From Deltaproteobacteria bacterium (lineage in GTDB: Bacteria > Desulfobacterota > GWC2-55-46), in NCBI GenBank assembly GCA_019912665.1, contig JAIOIE010000032.1:62001-126000 (forward strand): DNA of 64,000 bases, written 5' to 3'. The notes below the pieces were generated by a model that was given only the letters and a program-made list of their open reading frames with translations, was not told the DNA's origin and did not search any database. Position numbers and translations under genes: made by a program. Below are positions 38,634 to 48,203 of this stretch, in pieces (within the stretch, counting starts at the first letter, position 1; each line of letters begins with the position of its first letter).

Positions 38634-38721
38634 TATGTACACAGGTGTGGCTCTAAAGACATTCGGTTGAGGTCGTGCAGCCAAAGGCGAGCGAAACAAG
38701 GCGGGAAGCTACTTTTACCTG

Positions 38722-38837
38722 GTAGGGGTGCGCTTTGCGCACCATCTTTTCTGAGGGAGCGGAGAGCCCGACAATTTTTTGCAGGACAGCAAAGTCGGAA
38801 TCATTCAGAAAAGATTGATGCGCACAGCGCACCCTAC
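38722..38837. repeat. Nested 116-bp palindromic (MITE-like) element
   Basis: The outer arms are GTAGGGGTGCGCTTTGCGCA and the inverted GCGCACAGCGCACCCTAC. Inside are ATCTTTTCTGA (about 38744-38754) and its inverse TCAGAAAAGAT, and further in CCGAC against GTCGG. The whole element can fold into one long hairpin and encodes nothing. It lies directly before the AT-rich CHAT gene. Confidence 0.75.
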
Positions 38838-38864
38838 GACACTATGCGCTTACGCGCACCATCT

Positions 38865-39470
38865 ATGAACGTATTCCACTTCAGCAGGATCATAATAATT
38901 CAATCCTTGCCAGCAGAACAATTGCATTCAGGTTCTCGTTTGCGTGAGGACTTATGTGTACTCAATGACGCATATGACTTTGGCTTGGAAATAGAGTTAT
39001 TTGAGGTAAGTACAAAGAATTTTTTAATAGCGAAATTAGAGGAATTGATTAAAGAGGTAAGCTCAAAAGGATATCCAATTATTCATATTGAAGCACACGG
39101 CAGTGAGGATAAAGAAGGCATTATTTTATCCTCAGGAGAATTTGTGAGTTGGAGTGATTTGAAAACTCCTTCTATTATGGCAACAAGGAACAATCTTTTT
39201 ATTGTTTTGGCTGCTTGTTATGGTGCCCATATTGTTGAAATTTTGGATTTAACGGACAGAGCCCCATGTTGTGCTTTAATAGGGCCAATAAAGAAGGTTG
39301 ATTCTAATGCGATATTAAGAGATTTTACTGATTTTTATAAAGAGATGCTCGTAACAGGGGACGGTGGCAGAGCTGTTCAAGTATTGAATAGTAATGCAAA
39401 AGAAGAAGATACTTTATATTACATTACACGTCAGAGATTTTTTTTGAAAAAGTTTTCGATAAATATATAA
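38865..39470 (+). CDS. CHAT-type (caspase-like) cysteine peptidase, frameshifted near its C-terminus
   Basis: The 201-residue product from ATG 38865 has the caspase/CHAT catalytic pair: His78 in IHIEAHGS and Cys118 in VLAACYGAH. Between them lies the typical ILSSGEFVSWSDL strand-turn. CHAT proteases act in programmed death and anti-phage pathways; that role here is inferred. No Shine-Dalgarno site is visible and ATG 38844 is an alternative start. Composition is much richer in A and T than its neighbours, so it was probably acquired. The frame ends soon after a run of eight T (39438-39445). The -1 frame continues for 81 further codons, so the gene is split or uses frameshifting. Confidence 0.75.
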   Translation: MNVFHFSRIIIIQSLPAEQLHSGSRLREDLCVLNDAYDFGLEIELFEVSTKNFLIAKLEELIKEVSSKGYPIIHIEAHGSEDKEGIILSSGEFVSWSDLKTPSIMATRNNLFIVLAACYGAHIVEILDLTDRAPCCALIGPIKKVDSNAILRDFTDFYKEMLVTGDGGRAVQVLNSNAKEEDTLYYITRQRFFLKKFSINI

Positions 39471-39691
39471 GAGAACGCTGTTCGCCAAATGCGCTTAAAG
39501 AGCGTGCACGATTTGTTCGTAAACAGATTAAAAAAAGTAAATTAAAGAATTTGCCAAGCATAAATAGCATATCTCGCGCTTTAGGTGATACAAGAGCGGA
39601 TTTTTATAATTACAAAGAAAAATTCTTTATGCTCGATTTGTTTCCTGAGAATACTGCTCGGTTTACAATTGAATATTCTGATTTTAAATAG
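39446..39691 (+). pseudogene. C-terminal part of the CHAT protein in the -1 frame
   Basis: After the T8 run the -1 frame is open for 81 codons to TAG 39691. It encodes EKVFDKYIRERCSPNALKER and ends TARFTIEYSDFK. Its composition and amino-acid use match the upstream CHAT gene. It has no start site of its own. One added T (T9) would join both parts into a 275-residue protein. Confidence 0.7.
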
Positions 39692-39772
39692 GCGAATTAG
39701 TCTAAGAGGGTAGTATTTACTGTAAAAAATTACCACACCAACGCTATTTCTCAAATCCTATAATTTCTTTCC

Positions 39773-40432
39773 ATGCGCCTCGAAGACATCACCAAAATCA
39801 TAAAGATACTAAGGGCCGAATATAAGAGTTTCCGCACGCCCTATGTCACAGAGGTTTCGGAGAGACTACGTCGAGACCCATTCAAGGTGCTCGTCTCCTG
39901 CATCATAAGCCTTCGCACTAAAGACGACGTAACGAGAGACGCATCCGAAAGGCTTTTTAAGCTCGGAGCATTGCCGAAGGCAATCGCCTCGCTCCCGCTC
40001 TCCCGGATAGAGAAGGCCATATACCCGGCAGGGTTCTACAGGACAAAGGCGAAGGTCATACGGGACATATCAAGAGAGCTGGTCGAGAAGCATTCCTCGA
40101 AAGTCCCCGACGAGATAGATGAGCTACTGAAATTAAAAGGCGTTGGCCGGAAGACCGCGAACCTGGTCGTGACCCTGGGCTTCGGAAAGCCCGGCATCTG
40201 CGTAGATATCCATGTACACAGGATCACCAACCGATGGGGCTTCGTTAAGACGAAAACCCCTGACGAGACCGAGCGTGCCCTCCGCGAAAAGCTACCTAAA
40301 AGGCATTGGATCGAGATAAACGACCTTCTTGTGGCTTACGGGCAGAACCTCTGCAGGCCTGTCTCCCCGTTTTGCAGTACCTGCCGCATTGCTCCCTATT
40401 GCGCCAAGGCCGGAGTGGGAAAGAGCCGGTGA
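39773..40432 (+). CDS. nth: Endonuclease III
   Basis: The 219-residue base-excision repair glycosylase/lyase removes oxidised pyrimidines. The helix-hairpin-helix LKLKGVGRKTANLVV carries the catalytic lysine, and GICVDIHVHRI the catalytic aspartate. The C-terminal 4Fe-4S loop has cysteines in the CX6CX2CX5C pattern (CRPVSPFCSTCRIAPYC). The upstream stretch 39692-39772 is AT-rich and lacks a clear ribosome-binding site. Confidence 0.96.
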   Translation: MRLEDITKIIKILRAEYKSFRTPYVTEVSERLRRDPFKVLVSCIISLRTKDDVTRDASERLFKLGALPKAIASLPLSRIEKAIYPAGFYRTKAKVIRDISRELVEKHSSKVPDEIDELLKLKGVGRKTANLVVTLGFGKPGICVDIHVHRITNRWGFVKTKTPDETERALREKLPKRHWIEINDLLVAYGQNLCRPVSPFCSTCRIAPYCAKAGVGKSR

Positions 40433-40492
40433 GAATGTCCGGGGGCTTTAGTCTCTAAGGGTTGAGTTCCCCGCCGCTTGCGGCTTTTATAT

Positions 40493-40580
40493 CACTCCTC
40501 CCCCTTGAGGGGGGGAGGCTGGGAGGGGTGAAGATATTTCACCCTCCCCTCTTATCCCCTCCCATCAAGGGAGGGGAGGG
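40493..40580. repeat. C/G-tract multi-hairpin intergenic repeat
   Basis: Three stem-loops in tandem are visible: CTCCCCCTTGAGGGGGGGAG, then GGGAGGGGTGAA against TTCACCCTCCCC, then CCTCCC against GGGAGG. It lies between nth and the lipoprotein gene and is not coding. The style is common to bacterial intergenic repeat families. Confidence 0.65.
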
Positions 40581-40696
40581 TCTCAACGCAACGGTAAAAG
40601 GCCGCCCCGCCGCCTCCATTTTAAAAACTTGTAAAAAGTACCTGTTAAGTGTTATATTTTGAGGCCCCGGCGACTCCTGCCTGGAGCTTTTTAGGG

Positions 40697-40820
40697 TATA
40701 ATTAGGTTTTATCCGGCAGGATAGCCTTTCCGCACGCGGCCCCCAAAGCTGCCCGGAAAGGCTGCTGACCTATTCCCAGTCAGGTTAACGCCTCTCCTTA
40801 AAAAAGGAGGAAAAGCTCAC
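40697..40820 (+). promoter_or_regulatory. Promoter -10 and structured leader of the 40821 lipoprotein gene
   Basis: TATAAT (40697-40702) is followed by a leader of about 110 bases. The leader can form GCCTTTCCG/CGGAAAGGC, CTGAC/GTCAG, and finally CTCCTT/AAGGAG. That last stem covers the GGAGG ribosome-binding site nine bases before ATG 40821. No -35 box is clear. It matches no riboswitch class I can recall. Confidence 0.4.
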
Positions 40821-41567
40821 ATGGAGCAAGGGGACCTCTCGGACGCAGGTCTTGATGGGGTGCGGCACGGCAATGCCGGGCAATCGCGCGCAACGGATCC
40901 GGCCCGGCGCGGGTCTCTCTTAAAAAAAGCGAGGTATCTTTTCCCGGCGCTCCTTGTATTCATTTTAACGGCCTGCGCCTCCGACCCGCTCACGCAGATG
41001 AACTTCAGGGCAAGGGAGCCCTTCCGTTCCGTTGATTCCATCTTCGGGAACGGGGTCTCGGTCGCCCTGCTCGCGGCCTCGAATTCCGAGAAAGGCTTTG
41101 AGTACAGGGAGCTCATAGGCGATTACACGGAGGAGGCCCTCCGGAGCATAAAGCCCGAGGTGAGGATAGTCCCTTACTGGGACACCCTGAGCATCATTAA
41201 CGGCGGCGGCCTTTCGGCCGACTTCGCCAGGATGCTCAAGGAATATTACTCGACCGGGATACTCGAAAGCACCAGGCTACAGAAGATAGGGCGGCTCCTG
41301 GGTGTCAGGTACATAATCTACCCGAAGCTTATAGAGTTCACGCAGGGCCAGTCGAACAGGTTGAGCGTATTCGGCCTGAGCCTCTTCAAGACGCACGAAT
41401 CCCAGATAAAGCTCTACATGGAGGTCTGGAACACAGAGACCGGCAGGATAGCGTGGGTGGGCTCGGCAGAGGCGAACATGGCGAGCGAGAAGCTCATGGC
41501 CAAGCCCATACCATTCGAGGAAATTACCAAATACGCGATAGAGACGCTAGTACAGCGGATACCCTAA
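40821..41567 (+). CDS. Lipoprotein with CsgG/LpoB-like features
   Basis: The 248-residue protein has a lipobox (LLVFILTACAS, Cys at about 51), so it is lipid-anchored. The 30-plus residues before the hydrophobic core are unusually long for a lipoprotein signal; the GGAGG site still favours ATG 40821. The segment LQKIGRLLGVRYIIYPKLIEF and the closing EITKYAIETLVQRIP resemble the CsgG/LpoB nucleotide-binding-like fold. Such proteins act in outer-membrane secretion or cell-wall synthase activation. The exact role is unknown. ndk follows after 18 bases. Confidence 0.7.
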   Translation: MEQGDLSDAGLDGVRHGNAGQSRATDPARRGSLLKKARYLFPALLVFILTACASDPLTQMNFRAREPFRSVDSIFGNGVSVALLAASNSEKGFEYRELIGDYTEEALRSIKPEVRIVPYWDTLSIINGGGLSADFARMLKEYYSTGILESTRLQKIGRLLGVRYIIYPKLIEFTQGQSNRLSVFGLSLFKTHESQIKLYMEVWNTETGRIAWVGSAEANMASEKLMAKPIPFEEITKYAIETLVQRIP

Positions 41568-41585
41568 GGAGGACGCAGACGGAAG

Positions 41586-42005
41586 ATGGTTGAAAAGACG
41601 CTCTCGATAATCAAGCCGGACGGTGTAAGGAAAAAGATAATAGGCGAGGTAATAAGGAGGTTCGAGGCCGCTGGCCTCAAGGTCGCCGCCATTAAGATGG
41701 CAAGCCTCTCGAAGGCGGAGGCCGAGGGCTTCTACGCCGTCCACAGGGAAAGGCCCTTTTTCGGGAGCCTTACCGACTTCATGTCATCGGGGCCGGTGGT
41801 CCTCATGGTATTGAAGGGCGATAACGCCATAGCGAAGAACAGGGAGCTCATGGGCGCTACCGACCCTGCGAAGGCAGCTCCGGGCACCATAAGGAAGGAC
41901 TTCGCGGATTCGATAGAGTCGAACATCGTGCACGGCTCGGACGGCCCGGATACCGCCGCCTTCGAGATAGGCTATTTCTTCAGCGCGATGGAGATATTCG
42001 AGTAG
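41586..42005 (+). CDS. ndk: Nucleoside diphosphate kinase
   Basis: The 139-residue enzyme balances nucleoside triphosphate pools. It starts [20 protein letters not shown] and carries the active-site histidine at His116 in [21 protein letters not shown] and kinase-loop residues are in place ([14 protein letters not shown]). GGAGG lies 12 bases upstream. It sits in a row with the lipoprotein gene before it and the globin-like protein 13 bases after. Confidence 0.97.
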   Translation: MVEKTLSIIKPDGVRKKIIGEVIRRFEAAGLKVAAIKMASLSKAEAEGFYAVHRERPFFGSLTDFMSSGPVVLMVLKGDNAIAKNRELMGATDPAKAAPGTIRKDFADSIESNIVHGSDGPDTAAFEIGYFFSAMEIFE

Positions 42006-42018
42006 AGACGCGGGCCGC

Positions 42019-42903
42019 ATGGAGTCGATTGAGAAAATAAAAGAGCATTACCGCTTCACGGACGAGGACGTATCGCTTCTCATGAGGCTCAGGCCCGTGA
42101 TGGAGCGGTACAGGGAAGAGTTCGTCGAGGAGTTCTACAACTTCGTCAAGGACTTCGAGGAAACGAAGCGGTTCCTTAAGGACGAGGCCACCGTAAAGCG
42201 CCACCAGGACGCCCTGAAGCTCTGGTTCATGAAGCTCTTCTCCGGCTCCTACGGCGGTCACTATCTCTCCGAATTGAAGAAGGTGGGAGAGGTCCACGTA
42301 AAAGTGGGCCTCCACACCCATTACGTGAACGCCGCCTTCCATTTCGTAAAGATATACATCCACGGCATCCTCCACAGGGAAGTATCGGAGATAAACGAGC
42401 GCGCCCGTATGCTCGAATCTGTCGAGAAGATATTGGACATAAACCTCGACGTCTTCACTAACTCCTACGTGGAGGAGGAGAAGAAGTTCTTCTTCTCGCA
42501 GAGGGTCGAATCTTACCTCGTCCAGATGGCAAACCGCTTTTCCCACGGCCTGAACCTAATCCTGGTCGTCGGCCTCGTGCTCCTGGGCTTCATGGTAATG
42601 GGCCTTTTCGCCTACGACCTCCTTCACATACTCGACGGCGACATCGAAAAGGGGCTCTTGAGCACGCTCGGAAGCCTTCTCATGCTCTGGGTGGTAATAG
42701 AGCTCATGGACACCGAGATAAAGCACCTCCGGGGGGGCAAGTTCGCGATAAGGGTCTTCATAAGCGTAGCCCTTGTGGCCGTGATAAGGAAGATACTCGT
42801 CACCAGCCTTTCGAGCGAGGCTGTCGGCGCGCAGCTCTCGCTCGTTGCGGCGGTAGCGGTCCTGGGCGGCATTTACTGGCTGATCTCAAAGGTCGAGCGC
42901 TGA
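42019..42903 (+). CDS. Protoglobin-like sensor domain fused to a PsiE-like membrane domain
   Basis: Residues about 5-165 form a protoglobin/globin-sensor domain: YRFTDEDVSLLMRLRPVMERY, then LKKVGEVHVKVGLHTHYV, where His93 is placed as the haem-binding proximal histidine. Residues about 175-290 contain four hydrophobic segments and resemble the phosphate-starvation protein PsiE (ELMDTEIKHLRGGKFAIRVFI). There is no kinase, cyclase or methyl-accepting output domain. It may sense oxygen, NO or CO and signal through the membrane part; this is inferred. It lies between ndk and rlmN. Confidence 0.75.
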   Translation: MESIEKIKEHYRFTDEDVSLLMRLRPVMERYREEFVEEFYNFVKDFEETKRFLKDEATVKRHQDALKLWFMKLFSGSYGGHYLSELKKVGEVHVKVGLHTHYVNAAFHFVKIYIHGILHREVSEINERARMLESVEKILDINLDVFTNSYVEEEKKFFFSQRVESYLVQMANRFSHGLNLILVVGLVLLGFMVMGLFAYDLLHILDGDIEKGLLSTLGSLLMLWVVIELMDTEIKHLRGGKFAIRVFISVALVAVIRKILVTSLSSEAVGAQLSLVAAVAVLGGIYWLISKVER

Positions 42904-42961
42904 GGGAGCTTCCTGCCTGTTCTTCCGCCCCTTTCTCCACACTTTCACCTGAAAAGGCACA

Positions 42962-43987
42962 ATGAAGAACCTAAGGGATTTCACATTAGAGGAGCTTGCC
43001 TCTGAGGTCGCCTCCATGGGAGAGCGCCCCTACAGGGCCGAGCAGATATTCAGGTGGGTCTTCATGAGGCGCGCTTCCGACATCTCGGCCATGACCGACG
43101 TCTCTAAGGCCTTTAGAGTCAGGCTCTCGGAAGCGTACGAGATACGGGGGAACAGGCTCGTTGACGTAAGGCGCTCCTCGGACGGCACCCGTAAGTTCCT
43201 TTCGGAGCTGGAGGACTCCTCCCGAATCGAGTCGGTCCTTATAGCCGAATCCGGCAGGCTCACCCTGTGTGTTTCCTCGCAGGCCGGGTGCGCCCTCGGG
43301 TGCAGGTTCTGCATGACAGGGATGGGCGGTTTCGTTCGTAACCTTGCCCTCGCCGAGCTCTCTAACCAGGTTTTTACCGCCTACGATATACTCGACGAGG
43401 GCGAGGAGATATCGAATATCGTCCTCATGGGCATGGGGGAGCCGTTCGCGAATTACGAAAACGTCGTGAGGTTCGCGAGCGTCCTCACCAGCAACCTGGG
43501 CTTCAATTTCTCCCATAACAAGGTCACCGTCTCTACCGCCGGCCTCGTCCCGGCGATTAAAAAGTTCGGAGAGGACTCGAACGTAAATCTTGCGGTATCC
43601 CTCAACGCGACGACAGACGAGACGCGGGACAGGCTCATGCCGATAAACAAAAAGTACCCGCTCGCCGATCTCATCTCAGCCTTGCGCTCATATCCCCTCA
43701 AGCAACGGAGGTACATAACAATAGAGTATGTGCTCCTCTCCGGCGTGAACGACTCAGACGACGACGCGAGGAGGCTCATAAGGCTTCTTCGCGGCATACG
43801 CTGCAAGGTGAACCTCATCCCCTTCAACCCCTTCCCGGGCGCGCCTTTCGAAAGGCCATCCGAGGCCAGGGTCGACTCTTTCCATTCGATAATAAAAAAA
43901 GCGGGCTATACGGTCATAGTGCGCGCGAGCAAGGGCTCCGAGATACAGGCGGCCTGCGGCCAGCTCCGGGGCGCTTACCCCGGCTGA
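42962..43987 (+). CDS. rlmN: Dual-specificity RNA methyltransferase RlmN
   Basis: The 341-residue radical SAM enzyme methylates C2 of A2503 in 23S rRNA and A37 of some tRNAs. The cluster motif CALGCRFCMTG (CX3CX2C) lies near residue 112. SSQAGC, GMGEPFANYENV and the C-terminal methyl-accepting cysteine region (SEIQAACGQLRG) are visible. It is full length for the family. Its ATG lies 58 bases after the protoglobin gene without a strong ribosome-binding site. Confidence 0.97.
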   Translation: MKNLRDFTLEELASEVASMGERPYRAEQIFRWVFMRRASDISAMTDVSKAFRVRLSEAYEIRGNRLVDVRRSSDGTRKFLSELEDSSRIESVLIAESGRLTLCVSSQAGCALGCRFCMTGMGGFVRNLALAELSNQVFTAYDILDEGEEISNIVLMGMGEPFANYENVVRFASVLTSNLGFNFSHNKVTVSTAGLVPAIKKFGEDSNVNLAVSLNATTDETRDRLMPINKKYPLADLISALRSYPLKQRRYITIEYVLLSGVNDSDDDARRLIRLLRGIRCKVNLIPFNPFPGAPFERPSEARVDSFHSIIKKAGYTVIVRASKGSEIQAACGQLRGAYPG

Positions 43988-44177
43988 GGGCGGACCACGG
44001 AGGCGCTCTCCCGTTGGCGATCAAGTATTTTTGTCGGACAGGCTGCCGAGAATTTTATAAAGGCGTTCCAGTGCAATTGTCCGTCCGGCGGGAACACATT
44101 AATGGCCTTGCCAAAGCGGGCCGCAGATGTTACAAGTTTAGGGTTAGGCTTATCTTTTTCAAAAGGAGAATGCGCCA

Positions 44178-45050
<873 letters not shown>

Positions 45051-45137
45051 GGCTTTCGCTCTCATTAATGCGCTCGGAACTGGCCTTTTCCCGGCCCGGA
45101 ACATATGGCAGCCAATCCCCCATAAGGAGCTTTCTGA

Positions 45138-46049
45138 ATGTCCAGGATATTAGTGGTAGGCTCTGTGGCTTTCGATTCGGTAGAGACCCCGTTCGGCAAG
45201 GCGGAAGAGGTGCTTGGCGGCTCTGCTACATATTTCTCGACCTCCGCGAGCTTCTTCGCCGGGGTGAACCTCGTCGCCGTCGTGGGCGAGGACTTTCCTG
45301 AAGCTCACATAAAGACCCTCTCTACAAAGGGAATCGACCTCGCGGGCCTCAAGAAGGTGCCGGGAAAGACGTTCAGGTGGAAGGGGTATTACGGATACGA
45401 CCTGAACCAGGCGCACACGCTCGAGACGCACTTGAACGTCTTCAGCTCCTTTAACCCCGAGATACCCGCGGCATACACGGACGCCCCTTTCGTATTCCTT
45501 GCGAACATCGACCCGGAGCTACAGATGAAGGTGCTCGAGCAGGTAAAGAACCCGAAGCTCGTTGCCTGCGACACCATGAACTTCTGGATAGAGGGGAAAT
45601 CCGAGGCGCTTAAGGAGCTCCTTAAGAAGGTCGACCTCTTCGTCATAAACGAGGGAGAGGCAAGGGAGCTCTCCGGCGAGTCGAGCCTCGTTAAGGCGGC
45701 AAAGGTAATACTGGGCTACGGGCCCAAGACGCTGATCGTAAAGCGCGGCGAGTACGGCGCGCTCATGTTCAACGGCGGCTCGGTCTTCTCTGCCCCGGCC
45801 TATCCGCTCGAAGACATATTCGACCCCACGGGCGCGGGCGACACCTTTGCCGGCGGGCTCATGGGCTATCTCGCCAATACCGGCGACATAAGCGAAAAGA
45901 ACATCAGGCGGGCCATCATATTCGGCTCTGTAATGGCCTCGTTCAATGTCGAGGCTTTCAGCCTGGAGAGACTGGAGAATCTCACTCTCCCGGAGATAAA
46001 CGAGAGGTTCGCGCAATTTAAGGTGTTGACCCACTTTGAAGGCATATGA
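45138..46049 (+). CDS. PfkB-family carbohydrate/nucleoside kinase
   Basis: The 303-residue ribokinase-type protein carries the C-terminal signature DPTGAGDTFAGGLMGYL with the catalytic aspartate, and FVINEGEARELSGE. The N-terminus (ILVVGSVAFDSVETPFGKAEEVLGGSATYFS) has the GG substrate motif. The family phosphorylates sugars or nucleosides. Next to MTA phosphorylase, adenosine or methylthioribose-related substrates are possible but unproven. AAGGAG lies eight bases before the ATG. Confidence 0.9.
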   Translation: MSRILVVGSVAFDSVETPFGKAEEVLGGSATYFSTSASFFAGVNLVAVVGEDFPEAHIKTLSTKGIDLAGLKKVPGKTFRWKGYYGYDLNQAHTLETHLNVFSSFNPEIPAAYTDAPFVFLANIDPELQMKVLEQVKNPKLVACDTMNFWIEGKSEALKELLKKVDLFVINEGEARELSGESSLVKAAKVILGYGPKTLIVKRGEYGALMFNGGSVFSAPAYPLEDIFDPTGAGDTFAGGLMGYLANTGDISEKNIRRAIIFGSVMASFNVEAFSLERLENLTLPEINERFAQFKVLTHFEGI

Positions 46050-46094
46050 TATGATTTTCAAGTACTTACGCATTTAACCCAGCGCGGTGAATAG

Positions 46095-46850
46095 ATGAAC
46101 GGAAGGTTTTCAAGGATAGTTCTCCTGGTCCTCCTCTCGGCGGGCCTCTCCGCGTGCGGGCCCTCGCTCGCCAAAAAGAAGGACCAGGCCGACATCCATT
46201 ACAGGCTCGGCGAGGTCCATTTGATGGAAAGGAACATCGCCGAGGCGCTTAAGGAGCTTACCAAAGCTGTCGAGCTCCAGCCCGACAACGCCCATTACCG
46301 GAACGCCCTCGGCTATGCCTATTTCATAAGGGGCATGGGCGCAGAGGCGCATAATGCCTTTGACAAGGCCATCTCGCTCGACCCCAGCCTTTCAGACGCC
46401 CACCTGAACAAGTCCGCCCTCTACCTTGAGGAGGGCGAATGGGACAGGGCCATAGCGTCCGCCGGCAAGGCCGCCGGAAATATCTTCTACAAGACCCCCG
46501 AGCTTGCCTATAACAACATGGGTTGGGCCTATTACAACAAGAGGGACTACAGGGGCGCGGTCGAGTATTTCTCCAAGGCGCTCCAGGCAAACCCCAATTT
46601 TGCGCTCGCCCACTACAACATGGGCCTTGCCTATGAAAAGGCCGAAAGGCTCAAGGAAGCGATCGAAGCATACAGGGCGGCGGTGAACGCGGCCCCGAAT
46701 TTCCTGGACGCCTACTTCAACCTCGGGATGGCGCTCGCGAAATACAAGGACAAGGCCGGGGCCGTAAAGGCGTTCGATAAGGTCATAGAGCTTGCGCCGG
46801 AGAGCGACAAGGCCCAGTCGGCGAAAGAGTACATCAACCTCATAAAGTAG
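46095..46850 (+). CDS. TPR-repeat lipoprotein (PilF/NlpI-like)
   Basis: The 251-residue protein has a lipoprotein signal (IVLLVLLSAGLSACG, Cys at about 21) and about five to six tetratricopeptide repeats from residue 35 to the end (examples ADIHYRLGEVHLMERNIAEA and PELAYNNMGWAYYNKRDYRG). It is probably an envelope scaffold for pilus, secretion or cell-wall complexes. The following gene encodes a RodZ-like protein, which suggests a cell-shape or pilus role. A hairpin terminator lies after it. Confidence 0.88.
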   Translation: MNGRFSRIVLLVLLSAGLSACGPSLAKKKDQADIHYRLGEVHLMERNIAEALKELTKAVELQPDNAHYRNALGYAYFIRGMGAEAHNAFDKAISLDPSLSDAHLNKSALYLEEGEWDRAIASAGKAAGNIFYKTPELAYNNMGWAYYNKRDYRGAVEYFSKALQANPNFALAHYNMGLAYEKAERLKEAIEAYRAAVNAAPNFLDAYFNLGMALAKYKDKAGAVKAFDKVIELAPESDKAQSAKEYINLIK

Positions 46851-46885
46851 GGTAATGCGGAAATCTTTTTTTTGTCTCGACCGAA

Positions 46886-46921
46886 GCCATTAGGCCGCCT
46901 GGCCCAATGGCTCGAATTTTT
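46886..46921 (+). terminator. Probable terminator after the TPR lipoprotein gene
   Basis: GCCATTAGGCC (46886-46896) pairs with GGCCCAATGGC (46901-46911) with one mismatch, followed by TCGAATTTTT. Confidence 0.5.
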
Positions 46922-47071
46922 AAGGGCCAGAGGGACCGGGCATTGAAAACATACGGACCGCGTGCCGTGAGGGGCAATGGGCGGTCAGCGAAGCCTCGAC
47001 CTAATTTGCCTTGGCCGGGGCACGGCGGAAAAGCCCGGAGATGGCCTTTCCGCATCCTCAGGGGGGTAAAA

Positions 47072-48016
47072 ATGGAGAGTCCAGGCGAATACCTGAAAAG
47101 AGAAAGGGAGCTGCGAGGGGTATCCCTCACGAAAATATTCGAGGCCACGCGGGTGCCGATGAAGTTCCTCGAGGCCATAGAGGCGGATAGGACCGAGGGG
47201 CTTCCGCACAAGGCCTTTGTAAAGGGCTTCATCAGGTCGTACTGCAAGGTGCTGGGCCTTGACGAGAATGACGCTGTCCTGAGGTATGAGGTCTATTTGA
47301 AGGAAAGGGAGGCTGAGACCGCATCCGATGAAAGGAGGGCGGTACCCGGCCCCTCAAAACCGAACAAAAAGGAGCAGGCAGCGCCTCTCAGGCTGCTTAA
47401 GGGGCTTAGGAAGTACGCGTTTATCGCGGCAGCGGTCCTCATTATAGCCGCGGCCTACGCTGTTTCCCTTAAAAAGGACTCGTCAGTTGAGGTCGAAGGA
47501 CAGGGGAGCGGAATAAGCGAGGTCGAAGATGCTGCTGCCCCGACGTCCTTGAGCCCTGTTCCTCCCATTTCTCCTGCCGTACCTGAAAGCCCGGCTGTTT
47601 CTCCCGAAAAGACCGCGCCTGAAGCTGCCCCTCCAGCGGTCGTCGCCCCGTCTCCCGCAAAGGTCCAGCCTGAGAAGGCAATCGAAAAGGACGTCCAGAA
47701 GCAGGCAGCTTCTGTAACGAACGCTCAGGAGGCTCCAAAGGCCATCCACACGCTTACGGCCAGAGCAAGCGAAATGGTATGGATAAAAATAGGGGTAGAC
47801 GGGGGCGCGCCTGTAGAGGTACTCCTCCGTGAGGGGGAGAGGTTTACATGGAAAGGCGCCGAGGGCTTCTCCGTCGTTGTAGGGAACGCCGGGGGCGTTA
47901 CGCTTACATATAATGGAAGGGAACTTCCGGCCCTCGGGGCCCAGGGCGAGGTCATAATGCTAAGGCTCCCCGCCGAGGACCAGGAGAAGATGAAGGCACC
48001 GGAAAAGGCTACTTGA
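47072..48016 (+). CDS. RodZ-like HTH/transmembrane protein (DUF4115)
   Basis: Residues about 3-75 form a cytoplasmic helix-turn-helix of the RodZ type (GEYLKRERELRGVSLTKIFEATRVP, then LPHKAFVKGFIRSYCKVLGLD). One membrane span (YAFIAAAVLIIAAAYAVSL) follows. A Pro/Ala/Val-rich periplasmic linker leads to the C-terminal DUF4115 beta domain (about 235-310, MVWIKIGVDGGAPVEVLLREG). Such proteins tie MreB to the envelope. The start is ATG 47072, after AGGGGGGT; the open frame begins upstream but lacks family similarity there. Confidence 0.88.
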   Translation: MESPGEYLKRERELRGVSLTKIFEATRVPMKFLEAIEADRTEGLPHKAFVKGFIRSYCKVLGLDENDAVLRYEVYLKEREAETASDERRAVPGPSKPNKKEQAAPLRLLKGLRKYAFIAAAVLIIAAAYAVSLKKDSSVEVEGQGSGISEVEDAAAPTSLSPVPPISPAVPESPAVSPEKTAPEAAPPAVVAPSPAKVQPEKAIEKDVQKQAASVTNAQEAPKAIHTLTARASEMVWIKIGVDGGAPVEVLLREGERFTWKGAEGFSVVVGNAGGVTLTYNGRELPALGAQGEVIMLRLPAEDQEKMKAPEKAT

Positions 48017-48203
48017 GACATCAACCCGGGCGGGCGGCGCACAGTTGCCCCGGGAATACATTGGTAATGCAAAAAAGGGCAGGTTCGGCTATACTAAGCC
48101 TGTGCCGAGGGGCCGGGGGCTATCGGGTTCCCGTTTCGGGACGATCGGGCCTCTAAAACGGCTAAGGCGAATTCACAGGGAGACAACCGGGAAGGGAGAA
48201 CAC

